A DNA stretch of 64,000 nucleotides from Novosphingobium sp. Fuku2-ISO-50 (GTDB lineage: Bacteria; Pseudomonadota; Alphaproteobacteria; Sphingomonadales; Sphingomonadaceae), in contig NZ_KQ954286.1 in assembly GCF_001519055.1 (NCBI RefSeq), forward strand, positions 366,687-430,686. Reading direction: 5' to 3'. Below, one piece after another: positions 10,191-16,510 of the stretch (positions are counted from its first letter, which is position 1; every line of letters begins with the position of its first letter). The position numbers and the translations under genes were made by a program. The notes beneath the pieces are model-generated. The model was not told the DNA's origin. It was given only the letters and a program-made list of their open reading frames with translations, and ran no database searches.

Positions 10191-11159
10191 TTACGCGCGC
10201 TTGGCCGCCGGCACATCGCCCGAGGCATCGCCCGGCACAAAGCTCTTTGACGAGACCTTGAGCCAGATCAGGATCGGCGCGGCCATATAGATCGAGCTGT
10301 ACGTTCCGACGAAAATCCCCAGCGTGATCGCAGCGGTAAAGCCGAAAATCACCTGCGGGCCGAACAGCAGCAATGCAACCAGCGTGATCAGCATCGACAG
10401 CGACGTCACGATCGTGCGCGCCAAAGTTTCGTTGACCGACAGATCGAGCAGCTCCGGAATCGGCATCTTGCGATACTTTTTCAGGTTTTCGCGGATGCGG
10501 TCATAGACGACGATCGTGTCGTTGAGCGAATAGCCGATCAGAGTCAGCAGCGCGGCAACGATATTGAGGTCGAATTCGAGCTGCGTCAGTGCAAACATCC
10601 CGAGCGTCAACGAAACGTCATGCACGAGACTGAGCAGAGCGCCGATCCCGAACTGCCATTCGAAGCGCAGCCAGATATAGCCCGCGACAAACAGGGCGGC
10701 GAGCCCGAGCGCGCGGAACGCATCCCACCCGAGCTCTTTCGACACTTTGCCCGAAACCGAATCGACCCCGTCGATCCGCGCATCGGCATGCGCCTGCTTG
10801 ACCGCCGTGGTGATCGTGCGCGCCATCTTGTCCGACAGCGTCGAATCATGCTCCGCGCCTGCGGGCAGCTTCATGCGGATCGAGATTTCGTTGGGCTTGC
10901 CAAAGCGCTGGATCTCGGGCTCGCCATAGCCGAGCCGGGTCACTTCGTCGCGCAGCACGCCGACCGGCGCCTCGGCGCTGCGCTCAAACGTCACGCGGAT
11001 CATCTGGCCGCCGATGAAATCGACGCCGAGATTGAGCCCCCTGGTCAGCACCAGCCCCCACGATGCCGCCACCAGCAGCATGCTGATGACATAAAACGGC
11101 ACGCGCCATTTGAGGAAATGGATGTTGGTATGGTCGGGAACGAGCTTGAGGAGTTTCAT
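10191..11159 (-). CDS. secF: Protein translocase subunit SecF
   Basis: 322-residue inner-membrane protein with six predicted membrane segments: one N-terminal and five in the C-terminal half. A periplasmic domain carries the SecF motif LNLGVDFIGGQMI. The conserved C-terminal block GYSLNDTIVVYDRIREN followed by TIVTSLSMLITLVALLLFG is diagnostic. With SecD it uses the proton motive force to pull preproteins through SecYEG late in export. It is encoded 16 bp after secD in the conserved yajC-secD-secF operon. Confidence 0.96.
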   Translation of the reverse strand: MKLLKLVPDHTNIHFLKWRVPFYVISMLLVAASWGLVLTRGLNLGVDFIGGQMIRVTFERSAEAPVGVLRDEVTRLGYGEPEIQRFGKPNEISIRMKLPAGAEHDSTLSDKMARTITTAVKQAHADARIDGVDSVSGKVSKELGWDAFRALGLAALFVAGYIWLRFEWQFGIGALLSLVHDVSLTLGMFALTQLEFDLNIVAALLTLIGYSLNDTIVVYDRIRENLKKYRKMPIPELLDLSVNETLARTIVTSLSMLITLVALLLFGPQVIFGFTAAITLGIFVGTYSSIYMAAPILIWLKVSSKSFVPGDASGDVPAAKRA

Positions 11160-11175
11160 GTCTCTTCGCCTCCTC

Positions 11176-12780
11176 TTACAGGTTCAGATCGGCCGGGCGG
11201 GCGCGGCGCAACCATTGCGACACCCACATCCGGGTCATGACGACAGCGGTAAACACCGAGGTCGCGATGCCGATGATCAGCACCACGGCAAAGCCCTTCA
11301 CCGGCCCCGAGCCAAAGGCGAACATCAAGGTCGCCGCGATGATATTGGTGATATTGGCGTCAAAGATCGCGTGTGACGCTTCCTTGTAGCCCATTTCCAC
11401 GGCCTGCACGACGCGCCGACCGCGATGACGCTCTTCGCGGATGCGTTCGTAGACCAGCACGTTGGCATCGACTGCCGCGCCGATCGTCAGCACGAAACCG
11501 GCGATCCCGGGCAGTGTCAGCGTGGTGCCGACAACGCCCATGACCCCCAGGATCATGAACATGTTGAGCACCAGCGCGACGCAGGCATAGACGCCGAAGC
11601 GGCCATACGTGACCAGGATGAAGACCGCCAGCGCGAGCGTACCGACGCCCATCGCGATCATCCCCTTGCGGATCGAATCCGCGCCGAGATCGGGCCCGAC
11701 CGTGCGTTCCTCGACCACTTTGAGATCGACCGGCAAGGCGCCCGAACGCAGCGAGATCGCCAGTTGGCTGGCGCTGTCGACCGTGAAATTGCCCGAAATG
11801 ACCGCGCTGCCGCCCAGGATGGCTTCGTTGATCACCGGCGAGGACAAGACCTTGCCGTCGAGAATGATCGCAAAAGGCTTGCCCACGTTGGCCGACGTCA
11901 GCTTGGCAAAGCGCGCCCCACCATCGCTGTTGAACGTGATCGTGACCGTCGCCGCATTGGTCTGCGGGTTGTTCGACAATTGCGCATTGGTCAGCTGATC
12001 GCCGCGAATCCCGCCAAGCCGCTTGACCGCGATCTTGGGCGCGACACCGCCTTTGCCTTCGGCATAAGGCACAATTTCATCGCCCGGAGGGGCAATGCCC
12101 TGCGCCACATCGGCAGGCGATGCGGACTGATCGACCAGCTTGAATTCAAGCTTTGCGGTCTGGCCAAGCAGGTTCTTGAGCGCTTGCGGATCCTGCAGAC
12201 CGGGCACCTGCACGACGATGCGGTTGGCGCCCGAACGGATGATGGTCGGCTCTTTGGTGCCCAGCGCGTCGATCCGCTTGCGCACGACTTCGACCGCCGT
12301 GTCCATCGCCTGCGTCACCGCCTGATCGATGCCTTCCTGCGTCGGCGCCAGCACGAAGCGGTTGCCGTCGACAACGTTGATCGTCCAGTCGCGCTTTCCG
12401 GTCAGCCCGGCGCCATTGGTCAGCGGCAGGACCGCTTCGCGCACCGCGTCGATCTTGGTCGGATCGTCGACCAGGAAATTGAGCGAGCCGTTGTTGTTGG
12501 AAATGTCGCTGATGCGGACCGGCTGAGCCATCATGCGCAGCTTGTTGCGCACCGATTCTTCCATCGCCTCGATCCGCTGGGTGCGGACCTGGGTCGGATC
12601 GGCCTCAAGCAGGATATGGCTGCCGCCGGCAAGGTCGAGCCCAAGATTGACTTTGGGTTCGGGAAGTCCGGCGGGCCAGCGCAATCCGGCCATACCGGCG
12701 ACCGTGGGCAGCGCCGACAGCGCGCAGACCAGCGCCACAGCCCAGATCAGGATTACTTTCCAACGCGGAAAATCGAGCAT
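11176..12780 (-). CDS. secD: Protein translocase subunit SecD
   Basis: 534-residue inner-membrane protein. It has an N-terminal membrane segment, the motif VNLGLDLAGGSHILLE, a large periplasmic P1 domain and five C-terminal membrane segments. The signature blocks are GAAVDANVLVYERIREE and the FDANITNIIAA region. It partners SecF and YajC in the Sec accessory complex. Length is normal for alphaproteobacterial SecD. A very long open frame on the opposite strand (11425-13473) is a GC-driven shadow. Confidence 0.96.
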   Translation of the reverse strand: MLDFPRWKVILIWAVALVCALSALPTVAGMAGLRWPAGLPEPKVNLGLDLAGGSHILLEADPTQVRTQRIEAMEESVRNKLRMMAQPVRISDISNNNGSLNFLVDDPTKIDAVREAVLPLTNGAGLTGKRDWTINVVDGNRFVLAPTQEGIDQAVTQAMDTAVEVVRKRIDALGTKEPTIIRSGANRIVVQVPGLQDPQALKNLLGQTAKLEFKLVDQSASPADVAQGIAPPGDEIVPYAEGKGGVAPKIAVKRLGGIRGDQLTNAQLSNNPQTNAATVTITFNSDGGARFAKLTSANVGKPFAIILDGKVLSSPVINEAILGGSAVISGNFTVDSASQLAISLRSGALPVDLKVVEERTVGPDLGADSIRKGMIAMGVGTLALAVFILVTYGRFGVYACVALVLNMFMILGVMGVVGTTLTLPGIAGFVLTIGAAVDANVLVYERIREERHRGRRVVQAVEMGYKEASHAIFDANITNIIAATLMFAFGSGPVKGFAVVLIIGIATSVFTAVVMTRMWVSQWLRRARPADLNL

Positions 12781-12810
12781 CGTTTACGTACCTGTCTCTC
12801 GAAAGTCCGG

Positions 12811-13155
12811 TCAGTCGTTCGCCACGACGGTGCCGCCCGGCGGAACGATCTCGCCGATCGTCGACTTGACCGCGCGAACCTTCACGCCTTGCGCGATTTC
12901 CAGATCGACGGTGGTTTCATCGACCTTGATCACTTTGGCGATAAGGCCGCCTGCGGTCACCACCTGATCGCCCTTTTTCATGGTCGCGATCTTCTGCTGC
13001 AGATCCTTCTGCCGCTTCATCTGCGGGCGCAGGATCAGGAAATAGAAGATCACCGCCATCGCCACCAGCGGCAGGAACTGGATATAGGCTGGCGGATCGC
13101 CGGCGGTCTGGGCAGCGGCCTGGTCGAGGATGGAAAGCAAGGCGGGTCCGTTCAT
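12811..13155 (-). CDS. yajC: Preprotein translocase subunit YajC
   Basis: 114-residue protein with one N-terminal membrane segment (about 19-42, ending FLILRPQMKR) and the family block KGDQVVTAGGLIAKV. First gene of the yajC-secD-secF operon. YajC is a small non-essential partner of SecDF and YidC. The 228 bp between this start and tRNA-Pro would contain the operon promoter; no other gene is seen there. Confidence 0.95.
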   Translation of the reverse strand: MNGPALLSILDQAAAQTAGDPPAYIQFLPLVAMAVIFYFLILRPQMKRQKDLQQKIATMKKGDQVVTAGGLIAKVIKVDETTVDLEIAQGVKVRAVKSTIGEIVPPGGTVVAND

Positions 13156-13383
13156 GACTGGATTATGGGAAGCTCAGGTGCGAATCAAAACCCCGGACGC
13201 ACGAAAACATGTCCTGTTTCCATGCCCCCGGACTTGGGATGCGCGACTAGCAGCTTGGCCGCGCCATGGCAAACCGAAGCGCGAACCCGCCACGCGCACC
13301 CCGCTAATCCGGGCAATATGAAAATAGTCGCCCCAACCCGCTTGCCATCCTCCGACACCCTCCTTATAGGCGCGTCCTCCGGT

Positions 13384-13460
13384 CGGGACGTAGCGCAGCC
13401 TGGTAGCGCATCACACTGGGGGTGTGGGGGTCGGAGGTTCGAATCCTCTCGTCCCGACCA
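13384..13460 (+). tRNA. tRNA-Pro (anticodon GGG)
   Basis: 77-nt tRNA. The acceptor stem CGGGACG (13384-13390) pairs with CGTCCCG (13450-13456), followed by discriminator A and an encoded CCA. The D-arm is GTAGCGCAGCCTGGTAGC, the anticodon loop CTGGGGG gives GGG, and the T-arm contains GGTTCGAATCC. Its 3' portion is the integration site of the island that follows: the last 50 bases are duplicated at 21945-21997. Confidence 0.97.
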
Positions 13461-13463
13461 ATT
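13411..13463. other. attL, left attachment site
   Basis: 53 bp identical to 21945-21997. It includes the anticodon arm, variable region, T-arm and acceptor 3' strand of tRNA-Pro plus the three bases ATT. Sequence diverges at once on both sides of the repeat, as expected for a site-specific recombination core. Confidence 0.9.
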
Positions 13464-13518
13464 AAACCAATAGGTTAGCTAGAAAGCCGGGACACCAATC
13501 GGGTCCCGGCTTTCTGCG

Positions 13519-13538
13519 TGTAAGCACTATGTAAGCAC
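13519..13538. promoter_or_regulatory. Integrase arm-type sites, left end
   Basis: Two direct copies of TGTAAGCAC (13519-13527 and 13530-13538) spaced by 11 bp, one helical turn, 56 bp inside the left attachment site. The same nonamer occurs four times beside the integrase gene at the right end. This matches the layout of arm-binding sites for a tyrosine integrase. Between 13464 and 13791 no intact gene is seen. Confidence 0.7.
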
Positions 13539-13598
13539 GGGCGGGATTCGCCTCGGGTCTGTCGCACCTGTTGGATGGTGCGATCCGTGGCGGCTGCC

Positions 13599-13745
13599 CC
13601 GGCGCTCGTGCACCCCTTGCCAGCCGGTCGGCCATTCGACGCCATTGTAGCCGCCGCTATCGCGCGCCCAACCTTGGGAAACGGGTCCGGGAGGCGGCAC
13701 GGCAAAATTTATGAAGGCCTCGCCCAAAAACCGCGCCAGTTTTTT
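13599..13745. repeat. Partial third copy of the cargo leader repeat
   Basis: Aligns with roughly 70% identity by eye to about 14668-14825. Shared blocks include CCCAACCTTGGGAAAC and GTCGGCC, and both have similar AAAA-rich ends. It lies downstream of the 13792-14469 gene, between that gene and the left attachment site. It is probably the leader of a cargo gene that has been lost, or an independent conserved element. Confidence 0.5.
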
Positions 13746-13791
13746 GAAATTTGCCCGTGCGGACCACCGCGCTCAACGGCAAAGCCTTCAT

Positions 13792-14469
13792 TCAAAATTG
13801 CCGACTGGTGGCCAATTGGCAGTTGCCAGTCAAAAGGGGAATGTTGCGGCTAGAGAGCGTGACGATACCGCCCGTTGCCCGGTCGATAACCGTCGTATTG
13901 GCGTTTCTGCTCGTCGCATCGTTCCAACGGATTTGCGCGTCGGTAATGGCTGCGGATAAGCCATTTACCGTCCCGGCGGCTGGGTCCACATAAAACGAAA
14001 CAGAGGCGCTAGTGTTGTGGCCAGACATCATCGGACCGACAACTTCTAGCCTGCAAGCCAAGGAGAACGCTTGGGGCCTCGGAGGTGGTGGCGGCGACGG
14101 CGGTGGCGCTGATTGCGAACCAGGCGCAACGCATGCGCCGACCATTAATTCTCTGCCGGTGTCGTCGTACACCCCCAACACCAAACGCTTTCGGTCTAAG
14201 GCAAAGCTGAGTGTGTTGGACGGCCCCCCAGAATTGTCGACCCAAGTGACCAACCCGTCCGTAATGGCTGCCGGTAATCTGTTAACCGTACCACTCTCCG
14301 GGCTGACCAAAACCGGAAGGTCAACCACTTGCCCGTGGCTCGGATCAACCAAGCCCGGTGCGCCGTGCACCTTGCATGCGAACACAAAGGGTGCAGCGGC
14401 ACACACGTCTGGAAATAGTGCAAGCGCCGTCCCGGCAGTGACGATTATAAGCCCAACTCGGTTTAACAT
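13792..14469 (-). CDS. Exported protein with two Cys-bracketed domains
   Basis: 225-residue island cargo protein. Residues 1-26 form a signal peptide ending VCAAA. Two copies of one ~85-residue domain follow (28-113 and 135-218), joined by a Pro/Ser linker (118-132). Each copy opens with a Cys near the start (FACK, LACR), has a V-x-P-x-x-G-x-VN motif (VSPESGTVN, VDPAAGTVN) then AAITD and W, and closes with Gly-x-Cys (GAC, GNC). Each likely forms a disulfide-closed beta domain in the periplasm or outside. The 15287-15952 product has the same domain. The ATG at 14469 is chosen because it directly precedes the signal peptide. No known family is recognised. Confidence 0.65.
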   Translation of the reverse strand: MLNRVGLIIVTAGTALALFPDVCAAAPFVFACKVHGAPGLVDPSHGQVVDLPVLVSPESGTVNRLPAAITDGLVTWVDNSGGPSNTLSFALDRKRLVLGVYDDTGRELMVGACVAPGSQSAPPPSPPPPPRPQAFSLACRLEVVGPMMSGHNTSASVSFYVDPAAGTVNGLSAAITDAQIRWNDATSRNANTTVIDRATGGIVTLSSRNIPLLTGNCQLATSRQF

Positions 14470-14479
14470 AGGCCGCCTC

Positions 14480-14830
14480 CCGTCGTTTGGGCAACACCGC
14501 GTCCGGCTGGTGCCAGGTGGTTGAACACATGCGAGCACGGGGCAGCATGCCTCCCGTATTTTCTACGAGAGGTACTACATTCCGGGAGCCGCCCTACGTA
14601 GGCAGTTCCGTGTTCGACACTCCTAAATCCATCGCTAAGACTGTTCAGACTTGAGCAGCGAAGACGCATTGCACGACGATGGGCAGGTCGGCCGGGGCGT
14701 TGTATGCAGCGCGCGCGGGTGACGTATTTGCAAACCCAACCTTGGGAAACCGGTGCCGGTTCGGGCGGCCAAATCATTTTGAAGGGCGATTCCAAAAGGC
14801 GCGCCAATTTCTGGAATATGCTGGCCGCCA
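14480..14830. repeat. Conserved leader region upstream of cargo gene (copy 1)
   Basis: A 394-bp gene-free stretch upstream of the 13792-14469 gene. Bases 14510-14692 match 15968-16155 closely, with shared blocks CCGGCTGGTGCC, GCGAGCACGGGGCAGCA and GCCTCCCGTATT, then GGGAGCCGCCC and a GCATTGCACGAC region. The right part also matches 13599-13745. On the coding strand it contains a conserved short reading frame beginning MLPRAR in both copies. It may be a regulatory RNA leader, a promoter region or a recombination substrate. No larger gene is supported. Confidence 0.6.
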
Positions 14831-14863
14831 AGCCAAGGGCTAAACCCAAGCCGCGAATTTGCT

Positions 14864-15208
14864 TCATTGAGCTTCACTTGGTGCGGGATCTGGCGCTGGC
14901 GCTGTGTCCGGAGCTGGCGCCGGGCTCAAACGCGGAATGGGAACCCATTCCACATCTGATTTTGTTAGATCGTGACCGCTAGTAGTCTCTTGGCGCCATG
15001 AATCTCCGGTCGCCGTGTCGAGCAATACCGTGTCTGCTTCAACGTGCGGCGAGTGATAGATTACAAAGCGCCCAACTTGAGGCGCCGGCGTAGGACTCGC
15101 GTCCGCTGCCGCATTGCTTGAGGTTGCGCCCGGTGATGCCCTGCCATCGCAGCCAGAGAGAATGGCAGCCATTGCCAACGCCAATGCGCCGATCGCTTTG
15201 CCATTCAT
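14864..15208 (-). CDS. Small putative lipoprotein, island cargo
   Basis: 114-residue protein. The N-terminus MNGKAIGALALAMAAILSGC has a lipoprotein signal with lipobox Cys at residue 20. A low-complexity Ser/Ala/Pro region follows, then a core (FVIYHSPHVEADTVLLDTAT, GDSWRQ, WVPIPR) and a Pro/Ala-rich tail. The WRQ...W-P pattern recalls small proteins that report ATPase-like WxxL motifs, but no family is assigned. The ATG at 15208 has a GGGGGC ribosome-binding site; an upstream TTG is less likely. Gene and strand fit the other cargo genes. Confidence 0.6.
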   Translation of the reverse strand: MNGKAIGALALAMAAILSGCDGRASPGATSSNAAADASPTPAPQVGRFVIYHSPHVEADTVLLDTATGDSWRQETTSGHDLTKSDVEWVPIPRLSPAPAPDTAPAPDPAPSEAQ

Positions 15209-15286
15209 TGCCAAGCCCCCTTTGCCGCGCCGCCAAACATGCTTGCCCTAGAAAAGATTTGTGTCAAATACTGACGCACAAGAAAT

Positions 15287-15952
15287 TCAAAACGCCCGGA
15301 CCGCGGCCCTCGCGCACATGCCCGTGCCAACGGCAGAGCCATCATAGGCGACGTTTGCAGCGCCGTTGATACGGCTGATCGTAACCCGGAGCGTATGGTT
15401 GGTTTTTTGTTGCCCAGCGCCTTGGGCTGCTTGGTACGGACCCTCGACCTGTATTGTGGTGTCGGTGACGACCCCGGGCGCTTGACCAACCAGCCCAAGC
15501 GCAGGCTGCACATAAAATGTTTGATCCTGTGTCGCAGTGCCGATGCTGAACCGACAGGCGAGCGTGAACGGTGCCTTTGGATCGGGATTGGCCGCAAAGG
15601 GAGAGGCAGTTGCGGGCGCTTGCGTCTGGCCAAGCTGCGCCTGTTGCCGGGCAAGTTGACGTTGCTGCTCGACCAACGCTTCCTGCTGTTCGATTTGTAG
15701 CCGCTGCTGGCGGAGCATTGCTCGCCGTTCTGCCAACCGCTGCGCGGCGTCCCATCCCTTACTGAAGCTGTCGACGAAAGCACCAAACCCCCTCCCACTT
15801 CCGCCATTTGGCTGATTTGGAATGGTGGATGTGCTGCAATGGGTGGTGTTGTAGAGCGTCGTACAAGTTGTATTCGAATCTTGCGCAAACGCGGGGATCG
15901 CCCCCAGCGCGCCAACCGCGAGGGTTAAAGTCAAAGACCTGAGAACGCGCAT
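15287..15952 (-). CDS. Exported protein, coiled coil plus Cys-bracketed domain
   Basis: 221-residue island cargo protein. The signal peptide (1-23) ends AFAQ. It is followed by a short Cys-containing Thr/Asn region, a Gly-rich segment and a Gln-rich coiled coil (about 66-112: repeated QQ, LARQQAQL). The C-terminal domain (129-213) matches the repeated domain of the 13792-14469 product: LACR opening Cys, VQPALGLV, TDTTIQVE, closing GMC. The shared domain and the shared upstream leader show the two genes are paralogous modules. Location is probably periplasmic or cell surface. The start ATG 15952 immediately precedes the signal peptide. Function unknown. Confidence 0.65.
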   Translation of the reverse strand: MRVLRSLTLTLAVGALGAIPAFAQDSNTTCTTLYNTTHCSTSTIPNQPNGGSGRGFGAFVDSFSKGWDAAQRLAERRAMLRQQRLQIEQQEALVEQQRQLARQQAQLGQTQAPATASPFAANPDPKAPFTLACRFSIGTATQDQTFYVQPALGLVGQAPGVVTDTTIQVEGPYQAAQGAGQQKTNHTLRVTISRINGAANVAYDGSAVGTGMCARAAVRAF

Positions 15953-15967
15953 CTGGTCCCCCAATCA

Positions 15968-16160
15968 CTGCCGGCTGGTGCCGGGTGGTTCGTAACGTGC
16001 GAGCACGGGGCAGCACGCCTCCCGTATTCGCCAGGAGGCTATTGTATTCAGGGAGCCGCCCGACATAGGCGGTTCCATGCTCTGCACACTTTCGTGCACC
16101 GCTAAGGCTTACGAGACCCGAGCGGTTGAGCCGTATTGCACGACAGCGGGCAGCTTGGCG
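15968..16160. repeat. Conserved leader region upstream of cargo gene (copy 2)
   Basis: Second copy of the leader found at 14510-14692, again immediately upstream (on the minus strand) of a gene with the Cys-bracketed domain. The strongest blocks are CCGGCTGGTGCC, GCGAGCACGGGGCAGCA, GCCTCCCGTATT and GGGAGCCGCCC, later ATTGCACGAC. It forms the left part of the 558-bp gene-free region 15953-16510, whose right part holds the iterons. Confidence 0.65.
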
Positions 16161-16313
16161 AGGGGGATTATAGCCGGGAGGCTACATGTGCGCGAAGTCT
16201 TCTGGCTAGGCGGCTTCGCGCCCGCGCACTATGCGGTTCATATAAAAAGGTACTAACATGAACGAAACCGCTTGATGCGCAATTAGAGCGCAACCCGGCG
16301 GGCCATACGGTGC

Positions 16314-16405
16314 GCGACAGGCAGGCGACAAAGGCCAGCGGGGGGAAAACCCAGATTTCTGGGATTTTTATAGGTTGGCGACAGGACGCGACAGCTTGGC
16401 GACAG
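16314..16405. repeat. GCGACA(G) iterons, candidate replication origin
   Basis: GCGACAG occurs at 16314-16320, 16378-16384, 16388-16394 and 16399-16405, and GCGACA at 16325-16330. The last three are spaced 10 and 11 bp apart, and TTGGCGACAG recurs 21 bp apart (16375, 16396), close to helical periodicity. The block lies 106-200 bp downstream of the primase-polymerase gene. Iterons beside a primase/helicase gene are typical of small-replicon and satellite origins, so this is proposed as the island's replication origin. Confidence 0.55.
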
Positions 16406-16443
16406 CGAAGCGGCAGCTATCCGGGCAAGGCGAAGGAAGCGAC

Positions 16444-16479
16444 CGACAGCGACAGACCCCTATGGGTCTGTCGCTGTCG
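16444..16479. other. Perfect 16-bp stem hairpin beside primase gene
   Basis: The arm CGACAGCGACAGACCC (16444-16459), the loop CTAT and a perfectly complementary arm (16464-16479) form a strong hairpin 31 bp beyond the primase-polymerase stop. It contains the iteron word GCGACAG on both arms. No T-run follows on the minus strand, so a simple terminator is less likely than an origin-associated structure, though both are possible. Confidence 0.65.
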
Positions 16480-16510
16480 CGTCGCAACGCAGCGGGTCTG
16501 CCGCGTCGGT

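Noticed and set aside
11425..13473. 682-codon open frame on the plus strand over secD and yajC
   Set aside because: Arg/Asp/His-rich translation typical of an antisense frame in GC-rich DNA; it covers three certain minus-strand features and runs into the tRNA.
14463..14877. Small minus-strand ORFs within the leader repeat
   Set aside because: Several overlapping frames in one conserved region, none with a signal peptide or clear ribosome-binding site; conservation is better explained by a non-coding element.
16351..16371. Rho-independent terminator on the plus strand (CCCAGA...TCTGGG then ATTTTTA)
   Set aside because: Loop would be only two bases and no plus-strand gene ends there.
16324..16480. 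CRISPR array
   Set aside because: Repeated words are 6-7 bp, irregularly spaced with no uniform spacers; they fit iterons. No cas genes anywhere in the window.
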